A stretch of 64,000 nt of DNA from an uncultured Rhodospirillaceae bacterium (GCA_945952105.1 CAMFGZ010000007.1:1-64000), one strand, 5' to 3'. Positions 1 to 9,209 are shown, counted from the first letter of the stretch. Notes: generated from the letters alone by a model not told the origin. Program-made: numbers and translations.

Positions 1-28
1 GCAACTACATCCAAAACGCCGGATATGC

Positions 29-44
29 TCACGTCAAAACGTGA
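29..44 (-). terminator. Weak hairpin downstream of the sedolisin gene
   Basis: A 6-bp inverted repeat (TCACGT, loop CAAA, ACGTGA) lies just past the stop codon of the large minus-strand protease gene. The stem is short and no clear U tract follows on the minus strand, so termination here is only possible. Confidence 0.25.
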
Positions 45-50
45 AACGCT

Positions 51-3000
51 CTAGCTCATCAGGTAGCCGTGACCGTAGGCGCTGGTGAAGTCGAGCTGGA
101 CCACGAGATCGTTGAAATCGTGGTCGCCGCCATTGTGGCCCGCTTCCCAACCCCAGGTATTGAGGCCGTAGTTCCACAGGTGGCCGACCGGCTCGCCGCC
201 GACGGACTCGTTGGCCTGCGAGAAGGCCCAGTAAGTGTTGCCGGTCGTGACGTTGGTGAGCTGCATCGCCACGATGTCGCCGGGGCGCACATGGAAGGTG
301 GCCTCGCCGTACTGGCCGTTGCCCGGCCCTGCCACCAAGGTCTGATCGGAAGATGAGCCGCCCGAGACGAGCGTGTAGGCGGCCGTGGCCGCCGCCGCGG
401 CGTAGTTGGCGTCGCCCGGCTTCGCGCCGCCGACCGCACCGGTGTAATCGTCGACCTTGTAGAAGCGGACGGCGAGATTGTCGGAGTCGGCCTGGCGGAA
501 GCGCACGATGGCGGTGCCGTCGGGCTGGTGGTCGGGATCGACGGTGGGAACCTGGACCGTCTCGGCCACGGCGACCGGCCGCGCCAGCCGCACCGTGCTG
601 CCGTCGGCGGTCTGGAAGTCGATGAAACCGAAGTCGCTGGTGAGCAGGCCCGCCGCACCGGAGGCCTGGCTGCCGTTGATGGAAACCGAGAACGTGTCGC
701 CCGCGTCCACCGTCAACTGGTGGAGCGCGCCCTGCTGCTGGCCGTCGAACAGCGCCATCAGTCCGGGAGAGAATCCCTGCTGCTCGACCTGGCCCGCGAA
801 GCGGGAGGTCCAGGCATAGGCGTCGCTCGCCCCGCTGACGAAGTCGAGCGTCTCGTCGCCGCCCGCGACCGACACCATGCCGCCCGTGTGCGAGGGCACG
901 CCGGCGGGATTGTGCAGGGTCGTCTGGACCAGCAGGGTCTGCCGTGCACCGCTTTCCCAGGAACCGCCGTGCAGTTCGGCGACATCCGGCACCGTCTCCG
1001 AGTAATTCATCTGCGACTGCGCGATGGCGGTGAGGGCGCGGGCCAGCAGCAGGCCATTGGGCGAGCCCAAACCGGAAGCGAGATCGTAGCCGGGGCCAGC
1101 GGCGTAGCCGATGTTCGTCGCGGTCAGGCCGAGAGCGTCGCCGCTTGTCACATAGGAGGAGTTGTCGTCGCCGATCGTCACGTCGTTGAAGGAGGCCGGT
1201 GCGACGGCGGCGGCGATGTAGAGCAGGTCCGTCATGTAACCGAGGTCCGGCAGGTGCTGGTCCTTGAAGACGGCGTTGATCTGCAGGGCGAGCGACGCCC
1301 AGAGCGGCGTTGCGGCGCTGGTGCCGCCGTCGCCGCGTGTCCACGAACCCTGGGAATCGGTCAGCAAATCCTGTTGCGGCACCGAGTAATACATGTTGCC
1401 GCTCGCCAGCGCTGCCACGTCGGGCACGCCGCGACCCGTGGCATGCGCGGAATCGGTCGTGACGGGCGGCGAGAAGGGCAGCAGCGCGCTCTGGTACCAG
1501 GGCGTGGGCTGCGTGTAGTCGACGCCACCGTTGCCGGCGTTGTTGCTTGTGTAGCTCGGGTCGAAGTCCGTCGAGCTGACGAGGTCGTAATGGTTCCAGA
1601 CGGCCTCGGCGAACCAGCTGTCGTCGTTTTGAATGTCCGCGCTCGTGGGGGGCGGCGCTGTCAGTCCGCCGGCGACGAGCTGCCACAGGACGGCCAAGTT
1701 ACCGTCCTGCGCCGGGCCGAGGATGTTGGTGAAGTCGGGATTGCTGCTCTGCCCGTTGAGGGTCGGATCAATAGAGGCCAGGCTACCGGTGCTGATCGAC
1801 GTTCCGCCGACGATGATGCTGTACTCGCTGGCCCGCGCATTGGAAGTATTGGTGAGGCCGTTGCCCAACGAATAACTCGAACCGCCGTCGCCGCTCGACT
1901 GGAACACCGTGATGTTGCGCAGGGCCGCGTCGATCATCAGCTCGCGCGCCGCCCACAGGAAGGGCGAGTCCACGCCAGGCTGCGCCGAGGTGAAGCGAAA
2001 CGACGACGACACGACCGACGCAGGGTCGCGGTCGAAGAACGCCGACTGATAGGCGGTGTAGACCGAGGCACCGGCATTGTCCGCCGTTCCGGATCCGGCA
2101 TAGAGCGCCAGCGTGCTGTTGGGGTTGATGGCCGTCGCCACGCCGACGTCGAGGGATCGCTCCTTTGTGTCGGCCGCGGTGCTGGACAGGGTGCCGCCCT
2201 GTTGTTGGCCCACGATGATGACGTCGCCCGGCAGGCCGACCGCCTCGCGGTAGCCGTCGAGCAGGGCCGCGAAGCCGTAATCGTCATTCGGCGTGGTCGC
2301 GCTCATCGCATCGAACGTGTCCGAGCCCATGCCCGGCTCGATCAGGCCGAGCTTTCCGGTCTGGACGTCCGCATGGCCGAGGAGCGGAAAGTTGTAGAGC
2401 TGCGCGATGGTCTGCGGTGTCACCGAGACGGTGGTGCCGCCGAGGTTCGCGCCATTGCCTTGCCCCTGGGCGCCGAGGGGAATGTCGTAAGTGTTGGCGG
2501 GAACGGTGCCGTCTGCCAGGTAGCCGGGCGGAATGACGGGCGTGGCCATGCTGTGGGTGAAGTCGATGTCGAGCGACAGTCCCTTGACGGTGCCCAGATC
2601 CGCGATCGCGGGATTGAGCGCGAGATTGCCGGTCCAGTAGATGCCGCCCGTGTCCGCCTCGTAGAGCGTCTGCCCGAACAAGGTGGTGAACTGTTCCGGC
2701 GTCAGCGAGACCCAGACAGTGCGGGAGTGTGCCGACGATTCGTAGGCCGGGTTCGACGAGGGCGCGATCTGCAGCCCATCGAGCGCCGAGATCAGATCGT
2801 TATAGTCCTTCTCCCGGGCGCCGTAGACCGAGAACGGGTCGTCTCCCAGCAGCGCCAGCGCCTTCTGGCGCGCTCCCCAATCGCCTTCCAGCAGATGGGT
2901 CGGATCGAAGGCGCGCTCCAGCACCAGCCCGACATTGATGTTGTCGGAGAACGCCGTCGTGCCGGTCGGCATGTAGGCAGGATCGGGATAGCCGGTGCCA

Positions 3001-4703
3001 TAGTAGCTGCTGTAGTCGTAGAACGACCAACCGTTCGGCTCGCTCGACGCGAAGGTAATGTCGGCTACCGTGAGCGCATTGGGCGTGTCGAAGGAGATCG
3101 CCAGGTCGGTCGCGGGGTTGAAGGTCCCCGGCGTCATCTGCAGGTAAAGCACCGTATCGGTCGCGTTGGACTCGATCAGCACGTTGGCGCTGGTGAGACC
3201 GAATGCCGAGACGTCGAGCGTGTCGGACCCGCTCCGGAAGCCCACGATCGTGTCGTATCCCGTCACCAGGTTGCTGTCGCCGTAGCCCGTATAGACGAAG
3301 GTGTCCGCGCCCGCGCCGGCATAGAGATGGTCGCCGCCGCCGCGACCGTCGATGACGCCAGGATCGCTGCCGGCCTGGATGATGTCGACGCCGGCCGAGC
3401 CGTTGACGTTCGGCACATTGGCGATCGAGTCGACAAACGTATAAGCGCCGTTGTCGATGACATAGGCGTTGTGGCCGTGATGCAGGTCGACATAGATGCC
3501 GCGGCCGGTGCCCGTCACGGCCCCGTAGTCCACCGTGTTGTTCGAATAGCTGGTGGCGGCAGCCACCGCGGCGCCGCCCCAGATCTGGTTGTAGGTCGCG
3601 CCACCCGACAGAAAGATGTTGGTGCCGTGGCCCCCGTACAGCGCGTTGCTGCCGCCTCCGCCATCGAGTGTCGTGACGACGCCGTAGCCCATCTGCGGTG
3701 TCGGATTGGCGATCAGCACGTCGTCGCCCGCACCGCCGACCAGCCGGCCGCCGTTCAGCGCGCCGACGATGACGGCGCCCGCCGAGCCTGCGACGACGGC
3801 GCCGGAGATCCAGCCGCCGCTCGAATCGAAGGTCTGGCCCGCACCGTCGCCGAGCCGCACGTCGCCGTCGATCGTGCCGCCATTGCCGAAATAGGCACCC
3901 TCGCCGTTGCCCAGCGTGATGTCGCCCAGCGTGCCGTAGTTCAGGGCGCGGAGCCCATTGCCATTGCCCGTCGAGAGTGCGCCCATCTCGCCCCAGTTCA
4001 GGAACTGGTCGTCGTTGCCGTTACCGAAGGTGACGGAGCCTCCGCTGCCCATCGCGGCACCGGTCACGCGGCCGGATACCTGGTTGACGAACGACGCGCC
4101 ATCGCCATCGCCCAGCACGAGGTCGCCGTTGACGAGACCGCCATTGTCGATCTGCTCGGCGAGCAGGCTTCCTTGGGCGTCGTAGCCGCCAAGAATCGTG
4201 CCGGTCTGCGTGTTGACGAGGAAGAAGGTATCGGTCGAGGCGACGCTGCCCGTCTGGACGATGCCGATCCCGGACGAGGCCACGAGTCCGGAATTGACGA
4301 GTTGCCCGGCGCCGTCGACCTGGATCGCTCTGCCACTGCTCGCAGTCGAGCGGACGGTGCCGGCGTTCTGGATGTCGATGCTGGCGCCCATTCCGGTGGC
4401 GGTGACGAGGAGGGCCGGGCCGTGGGTCGAGCCGATGGTGCCGGCCACGCCGTTGAAGACGGCCGTGGTCTGGCCCGTGCCACCGAGCGAGATGCCGGCA
4501 TCGTAGCCGAAGACCTGACCGTTGTTCTGGACCGTCCCGCCGCCGGGCCCGGTCACGCCGACGAACCCCGATCCGGTCGCATAGACATGGACGTTCAGCG
4601 GAACGAAGAGCTCGTCGCCGATACCCGGAAACACGAAACCGTCGCGGTCATCGGTGTCGGTGTCCACCGCCGTGAAAGAAGCCATCTGCTCGAAATCCCC
4701 CAA
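51..4703 (-). CDS. Giant secreted sedolisin (S53) protease with RTX-like and DUF4114 regions
   Basis: A 1550-residue extracellular peptidase. Residues about 30-400 are Gly/Asn/Thr-rich repeats like those of adhesins. About 440-560 resembles the calcium-binding C-terminal region of serralysins (GAGADTFVY, then TIVGF and SGSDTLDVS). About 600-700 resembles a pro-kumamolisin activation domain. The S53 core follows: E848 and D852 in ERSLD, the nucleophile S1129 in GTSAATP, then GRGVPDVAA and the family's closing GLGSPNG motif. The C-terminus (last ~70 residues, WNYGLNTWGWE and HDFNDLV) looks like DUF4114. No Sec signal peptide is visible, and the Gly/Asp-rich calcium repeats suggest type I secretion; that route is inference. 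No T1SS transporter genes are in the window. ATG start at 4703. Confidence 0.93.
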   Translation of the reverse strand: MGDFEQMASFTAVDTDTDDRDGFVFPGIGDELFVPLNVHVYATGSGFVGVTGPGGGTVQNNGQVFGYDAGISLGGTGQTTAVFNGVAGTIGSTHGPALLVTATGMGASIDIQNAGTVRSTASSGRAIQVDGAGQLVNSGLVASSGIGIVQTGSVASTDTFFLVNTQTGTILGGYDAQGSLLAEQIDNGGLVNGDLVLGDGDGASFVNQVSGRVTGAAMGSGGSVTFGNGNDDQFLNWGEMGALSTGNGNGLRALNYGTLGDITLGNGEGAYFGNGGTIDGDVRLGDGAGQTFDSSGGWISGAVVAGSAGAVIVGALNGGRLVGGAGDDVLIANPTPQMGYGVVTTLDGGGGSNALYGGHGTNIFLSGGATYNQIWGGAAVAAATSYSNNTVDYGAVTGTGRGIYVDLHHGHNAYVIDNGAYTFVDSIANVPNVNGSAGVDIIQAGSDPGVIDGRGGGDHLYAGAGADTFVYTGYGDSNLVTGYDTIVGFRSGSDTLDVSAFGLTSANVLIESNATDTVLYLQMTPGTFNPATDLAISFDTPNALTVADITFASSEPNGWSFYDYSSYYGTGYPDPAYMPTGTTAFSDNINVGLVLERAFDPTHLLEGDWGARQKALALLGDDPFSVYGAREKDYNDLISALDGLQIAPSSNPAYESSAHSRTVWVSLTPEQFTTLFGQTLYEADTGGIYWTGNLALNPAIADLGTVKGLSLDIDFTHSMATPVIPPGYLADGTVPANTYDIPLGAQGQGNGANLGGTTVSVTPQTIAQLYNFPLLGHADVQTGKLGLIEPGMGSDTFDAMSATTPNDDYGFAALLDGYREAVGLPGDVIIVGQQQGGTLSSTAADTKERSLDVGVATAINPNSTLALYAGSGTADNAGASVYTAYQSAFFDRDPASVVSSSFRFTSAQPGVDSPFLWAARELMIDAALRNITVFQSSGDGGSSYSLGNGLTNTSNARASEYSIIVGGTSISTGSLASIDPTLNGQSSNPDFTNILGPAQDGNLAVLWQLVAGGLTAPPPTSADIQNDDSWFAEAVWNHYDLVSSTDFDPSYTSNNAGNGGVDYTQPTPWYQSALLPFSPPVTTDSAHATGRGVPDVAALASGNMYYSVPQQDLLTDSQGSWTRGDGGTSAATPLWASLALQINAVFKDQHLPDLGYMTDLLYIAAAVAPASFNDVTIGDDNSSYVTSGDALGLTATNIGYAAGPGYDLASGLGSPNGLLLARALTAIAQSQMNYSETVPDVAELHGGSWESGARQTLLVQTTLHNPAGVPSHTGGMVSVAGGDETLDFVSGASDAYAWTSRFAGQVEQQGFSPGLMALFDGQQQGALHQLTVDAGDTFSVSINGSQASGAAGLLTSDFGFIDFQTADGSTVRLARPVAVAETVQVPTVDPDHQPDGTAIVRFRQADSDNLAVRFYKVDDYTGAVGGAKPGDANYAAAAATAAYTLVSGGSSSDQTLVAGPGNGQYGEATFHVRPGDIVAMQLTNVTTGNTYWAFSQANESVGGEPVGHLWNYGLNTWGWEAGHNGGDHDFNDLVVQLDFTSAYGHGYLMS

Positions 4704-4932
4704 TCACCCGGCTTCCCCTCGCCGTGCGTCTCCGATCGTATCGCCATAGCGTCAATTTGTGTTCTGAAACCGTCGATCTTCGTGGCACTTCGATCACATT
4801 CCTGGCCGCGTACTTGCAGGGCAGGCAGCCTTCACAGATTGTGAGGAAGATGCCCCGGTTGGGACTTCCACACGGGATGGTGCGGCCTGTCGCTGCGTAG
4901 GGCTTTCAGGGCGATCGCGGACGAGGAGAAAA

Positions 4933-5030
4933 AGGACCCTTTCTTCGGTCAGGATGACACCGGCTTTTGCCTCGACGTACTGCGCAAGCCGCAACAATAG
5001 TGTCATCCTGAGCCAAGCGAAGGATCCTCA
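4933..5030. repeat. REP-like inverted repeat between protease and glycosyltransferase genes
   Basis: AGGATGACAC at 4951-4960 is the reverse complement of GTGTCATCCT at 5000-5009, with further partial matching outward (AAAGGACCCTTTC on the left, GAAGGATCCT on the right). The right arm resembles the widespread GTCATCCTGAG...GAAGGATC interspersed repeat of bacterial genomes. The rest of the gap between 4704 and 5069 shows nothing else I can name. Confidence 0.6.
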
Positions 5031-5069
5031 AACCTTGCACGATGGCCTTGCCTCGCAGGGAGACCACGG

Positions 5070-6875
5070 CTGACGCAACTCCGATCCGGACGAAGGCTTG
5101 AACACGGGCTGCTCGCGGCCATCGTCGCCCTCGCGGCGGGCCTGCGCCTGTGGGACCTCTCCGCCAACGGATACGGCAACGAATACTACGCCGCCGGCGT
5201 GCGCAGCATGCTGCAGGGCGCAGGCCTCTTCTTCTACAACGCCTTCGATCCCGCGGGGCTGGTGTCGCTCGACAAGCCGCCGCTCGCCTTCTGGATCCAG
5301 ACGATCTTCGCCGCCGTGCTGGGCTACAGTGGCTGGTCGATACACCTGCCGCAGGCGCTGGCCGGCACCGCCTCCGTGGCGCTGCTCTACTTCCTCCTGC
5401 GCAAGCCGTTCGGCCGGATGACGGCGATGATCGCGGCCTTTCTCCTGGCGCTGTCACCCATCGCGGTCGCGGTCGACCGCTCCAACAACACCGATGCCTG
5501 GCTGGTCCTTTTCCTGCTGATCGCGGCCTGGCTCGCCTTGCGCGGACGGGGCCTGTCACTGGTCTTCGCGATGGTGGCACTGGGCCTGGCCTTCAACGTG
5601 AAGATGCTGGCCGCCCTCGTCTGCGCCCCGGCACTCCTGGTTGGCTGGTGGCTCTCCAGCCCGCTCGATTCGCCGCTCGGCTGGCCGCGGCGGCTGGGCT
5701 GGATGCTCGCCGGCAGCCTCACCCTGGCAATCGTCTCCCTGTCCTGGGCCGTCGTCTTCGACCTCACGCCGGAGCGGTTGCGGCCGCAGGCCGGCAGCAG
5801 CAAGAGCGGCTCCATGCTCGAACTGATCGTCGTGCACAACGGAATCGAGCGATTCGTGCGCAACCGGCCGCCGGCACGAGATCCCAACATGACACAGGCG
5901 ACGGCGCAGGCACCTCGCACACCGGCCTATGACGCGGTGCCTGTCGGACCGCTGCGCCTCGCGACACCGATGCTGGCGGCACAATTCACCTGGACGCTGC
6001 CGTTCGCAGTGCTGGGCGCCGTGCTGGCCTGGAGAAGGCGCCGGGCCCACGTCGCGCTGTGGACCGGATGGGCGCTGACCTACGCCATCGTCTACAGCGC
6101 CGCCGGCGGCATCTTCCACATCTATTACCTCGCGACACTCGCGCCGCCGCTCGCCGCCCTTGCAGCCATCGGCGGCGTCGAGCTCTGGCGGCGCGGCGCA
6201 GCCTCCCTCGCGCTGGGCGTGGCGGCAACGGCGCTCTGGCAGACCTGGCTCGCCGGCGGGACGCTCGGCTGGACGGCGAGCTGGATCGGCTTTCCCGCGG
6301 TCGCCCTGCTCGCGGCCGCCGCGGCGGCCTGGCGCGACCGGCGGCTGACCGCGCTGATCGGCATCGTCGCGCTGCTGGTCCTGCCCACCGCCTGGGCGCT
6401 CAGCCCGATCTTCTCGCCCGGCAATCTGACGCTGCCGTCGGCCAGCCTGCCGCGCTGGCTGGGCATGGACGACGGGCGCGGCCCGATCCTGTCCCGCACG
6501 CACCGCTCCCGGAGCGACGATCCCCGACTGCTGGCCTTCCTCGAAGCGCAGCGTGGCACCGCCAGGTTTCTCGCCGCAACACCCAATGCCCTGCTGGCCT
6601 CGCCGCTCATCATCCGCAGCGGCGCGCCCGTGCTGGCTTTCGGCGGCTACCTCGGCAACGACCCGATCATGAGCCTCGACGCCTTCGCCGACCGGGTGAA
6701 GCGCGGCGAGGTTCGGTACGTGCTGCTGGCGCCGGGGCGCCGCCCGGCAGAGTTCGATGCCTGGGTACGGGCGCGCGGCACGCCCGTCGATCCCGCCTTG
6801 TGGCGGTCACCGAACCCCGAGCCGCGCCGTGCGCTCGCCCTCTACGACCTCGCGCGGGGTGCCCCTGGTCGCTGA
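5070..6875 (+). CDS. GT39-family (ArnT/PMT-like) membrane glycosyltransferase, apparent CTG start
   Basis: Polytopic GT-C enzyme that would transfer a sugar from a lipid-phosphate donor on the outer face of the inner membrane. It has the N-terminal loop motif GNEYYAAGVRSML, in which the acidic residue corresponds to the catalytic position of this family, then DKPPLAFWIQ and FNVKMLAALV. About 11 hydrophobic helices follow. The first conventional start, GTG at 5199, would remove the first helix and this motif. The frame is open upstream to a stop at 4998, with no ATG, GTG or TTG. A CTG at 5070 lies 7 nt after AGGGAG (5057-5062) and gives a 601-residue protein starting just before the first helix, so I chose it. 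The acceptor is unknown. Confidence 0.85.
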   Translation: MTQLRSGRRLEHGLLAAIVALAAGLRLWDLSANGYGNEYYAAGVRSMLQGAGLFFYNAFDPAGLVSLDKPPLAFWIQTIFAAVLGYSGWSIHLPQALAGTASVALLYFLLRKPFGRMTAMIAAFLLALSPIAVAVDRSNNTDAWLVLFLLIAAWLALRGRGLSLVFAMVALGLAFNVKMLAALVCAPALLVGWWLSSPLDSPLGWPRRLGWMLAGSLTLAIVSLSWAVVFDLTPERLRPQAGSSKSGSMLELIVVHNGIERFVRNRPPARDPNMTQATAQAPRTPAYDAVPVGPLRLATPMLAAQFTWTLPFAVLGAVLAWRRRRAHVALWTGWALTYAIVYSAAGGIFHIYYLATLAPPLAALAAIGGVELWRRGAASLALGVAATALWQTWLAGGTLGWTASWIGFPAVALLAAAAAAWRDRRLTALIGIVALLVLPTAWALSPIFSPGNLTLPSASLPRWLGMDDGRGPILSRTHRSRSDDPRLLAFLEAQRGTARFLAATPNALLASPLIIRSGAPVLAFGGYLGNDPIMSLDAFADRVKRGEVRYVLLAPGRRPAEFDAWVRARGTPVDPALWRSPNPEPRRALALYDLARGAPGR

Positions 6876-6988
6876 CAAGCTTGCTTCCCGGCCCGCGGCG
6901 GCTGACCGGAATTCCGCTTTGTCCCCACAGGTCAGACAAAAGAAGACGGGACGCCGAAGCGCCCCGCAATCCTTGTTCACCCGTCCAG

Positions 6989-7300
6989 TTACTGGAACCG
7001 GCGGTTGTTGTTGTAGGGATCCACGGCATTCGGAATGCCATCTCGATCCCTGTCTCCCCAAGCCTGATTGGGGCGGTTGTCCCGACGGTCGTACCGGTTG
7101 GGGATGCCATCGTGATCCCGGTCGCCCCAGCCCTGGTTGGGACGGTTGTTGTTGTGCGGGTCGACGGCATTGGGAATGCCGTCGCGATCCCGGTCGCCCC
7201 AGGGCTGCGCTTCAGCCGGCTGGAAAGGCGCGGTGGCCACGGTTGCCGTCGCGAACGTGGCGGCGGCGGCCAGAGCGGTAAGAGCAATTCGCTTCAACAT
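6989..7300 (-). CDS. Small secreted protein with three thrombospondin type-3-like calcium repeats
   Basis: 103 residues. A Sec signal peptide (MLKRIALTALAAAAT... ending near AEAQ) is followed by three near-identical units of the form WGDRDxDGIPNxxD. These match DxDxDGxxD calcium-binding loops of thrombospondin type-3 repeats, separated by Asn/Arg-rich linkers (NNNRPNQ). The protein is probably periplasmic or surface-exposed and binds Ca2+; a biological role is not known to me. The start at 7300 is supported by GGAGGT 4-9 nt upstream. The longer frame to 7399 has no such site and would bury the signal peptide. Confidence 0.85.
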   Translation of the reverse strand: MLKRIALTALAAAATFATATVATAPFQPAEAQPWGDRDRDGIPNAVDPHNNNRPNQGWGDRDHDGIPNRYDRRDNRPNQAWGDRDRDGIPNAVDPYNNNRRFQ

Positions 7301-7416
7301 CAGTACCTCCATTCCGCGCGGCACAGCCCGCGCCATTGCCGGTACTACGCACGCGCCCGTTGCCCTGTTGCCCTCGATCAAGGAATTTCCATCGGGCACT
7401 ATTCAGTCAACGCACG

Positions 7417-7440
7417 ACGTTCCGCAGGTTGGCGGAACGT
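7417..7440. terminator. Inverted repeat between the lysine-rich and calcium-repeat genes
   Basis: Perfect 9-bp arms ACGTTCCGC (7417-7425) and GCGGAACGT (7432-7440) with a 6-nt loop. It lies just past the stop of the gene at 7473 and upstream of the next gene. It could end transcription or serve as an operator. No U tract follows. Confidence 0.4.
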
Positions 7441-7472
7441 TGCGCGCTTCCTTCGTGGCTCCGAAAGGCAGT

Positions 7473-7763
7473 TCAGCGCTTCTTGCGCGTGCTGCCGCGC
7501 CGGCGATGATCGCCTTGATCGCCCTGCCCCGGCTTTGCGACCGTCTTTGCCTTGCGCCGGCGATCCGAGGCGAGAGATTTGCTCACGTCGACGACTTCCT
7601 TGAAGGAGGTCCCGCGCGCATTGCGGCGCACGTAGAGCTTGTTGGTACCGGTGTCGATCAGCTCGCGCCGGGCCGCGGACTTGCGCGCCACCTTCTTGCG
7701 GGCACCTTTCGTCGCGACCTTTTTCTTCGCGGATTTCCCCGCAGCTTTCTTCTTCGCAGCCAT
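7473..7763 (-). CDS. Lysine/arginine-rich histone-like small protein
   Basis: 96 residues and very basic. The N-terminal third is a Lys/Ala tail (MAAKKKAAGKSAKKK), resembling histone H1-like bacterial tails. The rest (RELIDTGTNKLYVRR, then SLASDRRRKAKT and KPGQGDQGD) matches a small conserved family of unknown function, recalled from proteobacteria. A DNA-binding or stress role is inference from composition and promoter. The ATG at 7763 has AAAGGAG at good spacing. An EcfG-like promoter lies 29-54 nt upstream of the start. Confidence 0.85.
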   Translation of the reverse strand: MAAKKKAAGKSAKKKVATKGARKKVARKSAARRELIDTGTNKLYVRRNARGTSFKEVVDVSKSLASDRRRKAKTVAKPGQGDQGDHRRRGSTRKKR

Positions 7764-7791
7764 ACGGTCACTCCTTTTGCGATTCGACGGC

Positions 7792-7817
7792 AACGACGCA
7801 ATCGTTCAAGGAGTTCC
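7792..7817 (-). promoter_or_regulatory. EcfG-type general-stress promoter (GGAAC-N17-CGTT)
   Basis: On the minus strand GGAAC (7817-7813) and CGTT (7795-7792) are separated by 17 nt, matching the -35/-10 consensus of alphaproteobacterial EcfG sigma factors. It points at the lysine-rich gene starting at 7763. Confidence 0.7.
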
Positions 7818-7889
7818 CGCGCTCAGCTCTTTCGCGGCGCCCACTTTTTGCCGGCAACGGCGTGCCAGTTCCGACCGTCGTTCGGCGAG

Positions 7890-9209
7890 CTACTCCGCCG
7901 CCTGGCCGGCGCCATGGAGGATCGACTGCCGGGCGCGTTCGCCGGCGCGGCGGTTGCGGCGCTTGATCCACCACATCAGGAAGCCGGTGACGGCGAAGAT
8001 CGGGATGATCACGCCGGACACGAACACCAGGAACTTGTAAACGCCGCCCAGCCCGATGCCATAATGCAGCGCTCGTTGCCACGCGACGATCTTCTCGCCT
8101 GCCGTCATCGCCTGCGGATCGAACACGTCGATCACGGTCTTTCGGTAGGGATCGACGATCACCGTGATGATCGGCGCGCCTTCCTCGTGGCCGGGCCGGA
8201 TGAGGCCGACGCGCAGGGCCTGGTCGGGACGAAGCGACAGGAAGGCGTTGAGGAAACGCGTGCCGGGAACGCGTGCCTTGGCGAGTTCTACGGCCTCGTC
8301 GACATCCATCGCGGGCGTCCCCCGCATCGGCTCGACCCGCGCCTGGAACATCGCCGCGCGCATGTCGCGGCCGGGTGAGAAGAAGTTGACCGCGGCCGAA
8401 ATCTGCTGCGGGAAGGCCAGATAGACGCCGGTGAAATTCACCAGCATGAAGATCACCAGCGACCAGATGCCGACCGCGCCATGCAGTTCGCGATTCAGGC
8501 GCAGGCCCTTGGCCTTGCGACGGACCGTGAAGGCCTGCTTCCACTGGCCGGGCTTGGGCCACCAGAGATAGAGACCGGAGCAACCCAGCACGAGCATGGC
8601 GACGCCCAGCCATCCCACGATCTCGCGGCCGACACCGCCCGGGATGAAGATGTGGCCGTGCAGGTCGTGGAAGAAGCGAACCCAGCCGCTCATCGCCTGC
8701 TGCGTCTCGAGGACCTGCAGCGACACCGGATCGATCAGGATCTGAAGGCTGCCGGCAAACGGGCTCTGCGTCGGCACGCGGCCTTGCATCTGCTGCCCCG
8801 GTTGCTGCGGAGCGCCAGCCGGCGCGGCACCTGCGCCTTGCCCGCCGCCTTGCTGTCCGCCACCACGGAACTGCGGTCGCTCATTGGCCATGCCGGGCCG
8901 CGACAGGCGTACCGCTGCCGGCTCGCCGACCTCGATGGGCCAGCGCACCGCCATCGGGACGCGGCCGGGCTCGGCGTTCGCCGCCCTTGCCGCCTCGATG
9001 AGTTTCCCGGCGGGCTGCCATTCCCCGGCGGTCTTCACGCCCGGCTCGCCCTGCCCCAGCAGATGCTCGATGTCGTGCGCGTAGACCAGCACGGCACCGG
9101 TCACGCCCATCATCACCAGCGGCAGCAGCAGGATCAGCCCTACCCAAAGATGAACTTGCTGCAGCCAGTAGCGGAACGTGCGCCGCTGCGGCTTGGGACC
9201 CCTGGCCAT
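7890..9209 (-). CDS. PepSY-associated TM protein, third gene of the feo operon
   Basis: 439-residue inner-membrane protein with four predicted helices: near residues 17-40, then around GWLGVAMLVLGC, WSLVIFMLVNFTG and GVIIPIFAVTGF. Large periplasmic PepSY-like segments lie between them. A Gln/Gly/Pro-rich insert (GGGQQGGGQGAG) sits in the first periplasmic segment. Relatives of this family often accompany siderophore or iron uptake and some reduce ferric chelates; this one follows feoB by 2 bp, so an iron role is likely. The ATG at 9209 has GGAGGG upstream. The open frame continues into feoB, but that part is antisense noise. Confidence 0.9.
   Translation of the reverse strand: MARGPKPQRRTFRYWLQQVHLWVGLILLLPLVMMGVTGAVLVYAHDIEHLLGQGEPGVKTAGEWQPAGKLIEAARAANAEPGRVPMAVRWPIEVGEPAAVRLSRPGMANERPQFRGGGQQGGGQGAGAAPAGAPQQPGQQMQGRVPTQSPFAGSLQILIDPVSLQVLETQQAMSGWVRFFHDLHGHIFIPGGVGREIVGWLGVAMLVLGCSGLYLWWPKPGQWKQAFTVRRKAKGLRLNRELHGAVGIWSLVIFMLVNFTGVYLAFPQQISAAVNFFSPGRDMRAAMFQARVEPMRGTPAMDVDEAVELAKARVPGTRFLNAFLSLRPDQALRVGLIRPGHEEGAPIITVIVDPYRKTVIDVFDPQAMTAGEKIVAWQRALHYGIGLGGVYKFLVFVSGVIIPIFAVTGFLMWWIKRRNRRAGERARQSILHGAGQAAE

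Noticed and set aside
528..4844. 1438-codon open frame on the + strand
   Set aside because: Fully antisense to the sedolisin gene, which has clear domains. The translation is Arg/Ala/Gly-rich with no motif, the usual shadow in high-GC DNA.
7417..7440. GGAAC and CGTT near each other before the calcium-repeat gene
   Set aside because: Spacing is 6 nt, not 16-17, and the motifs are the two arms of an inverted repeat.
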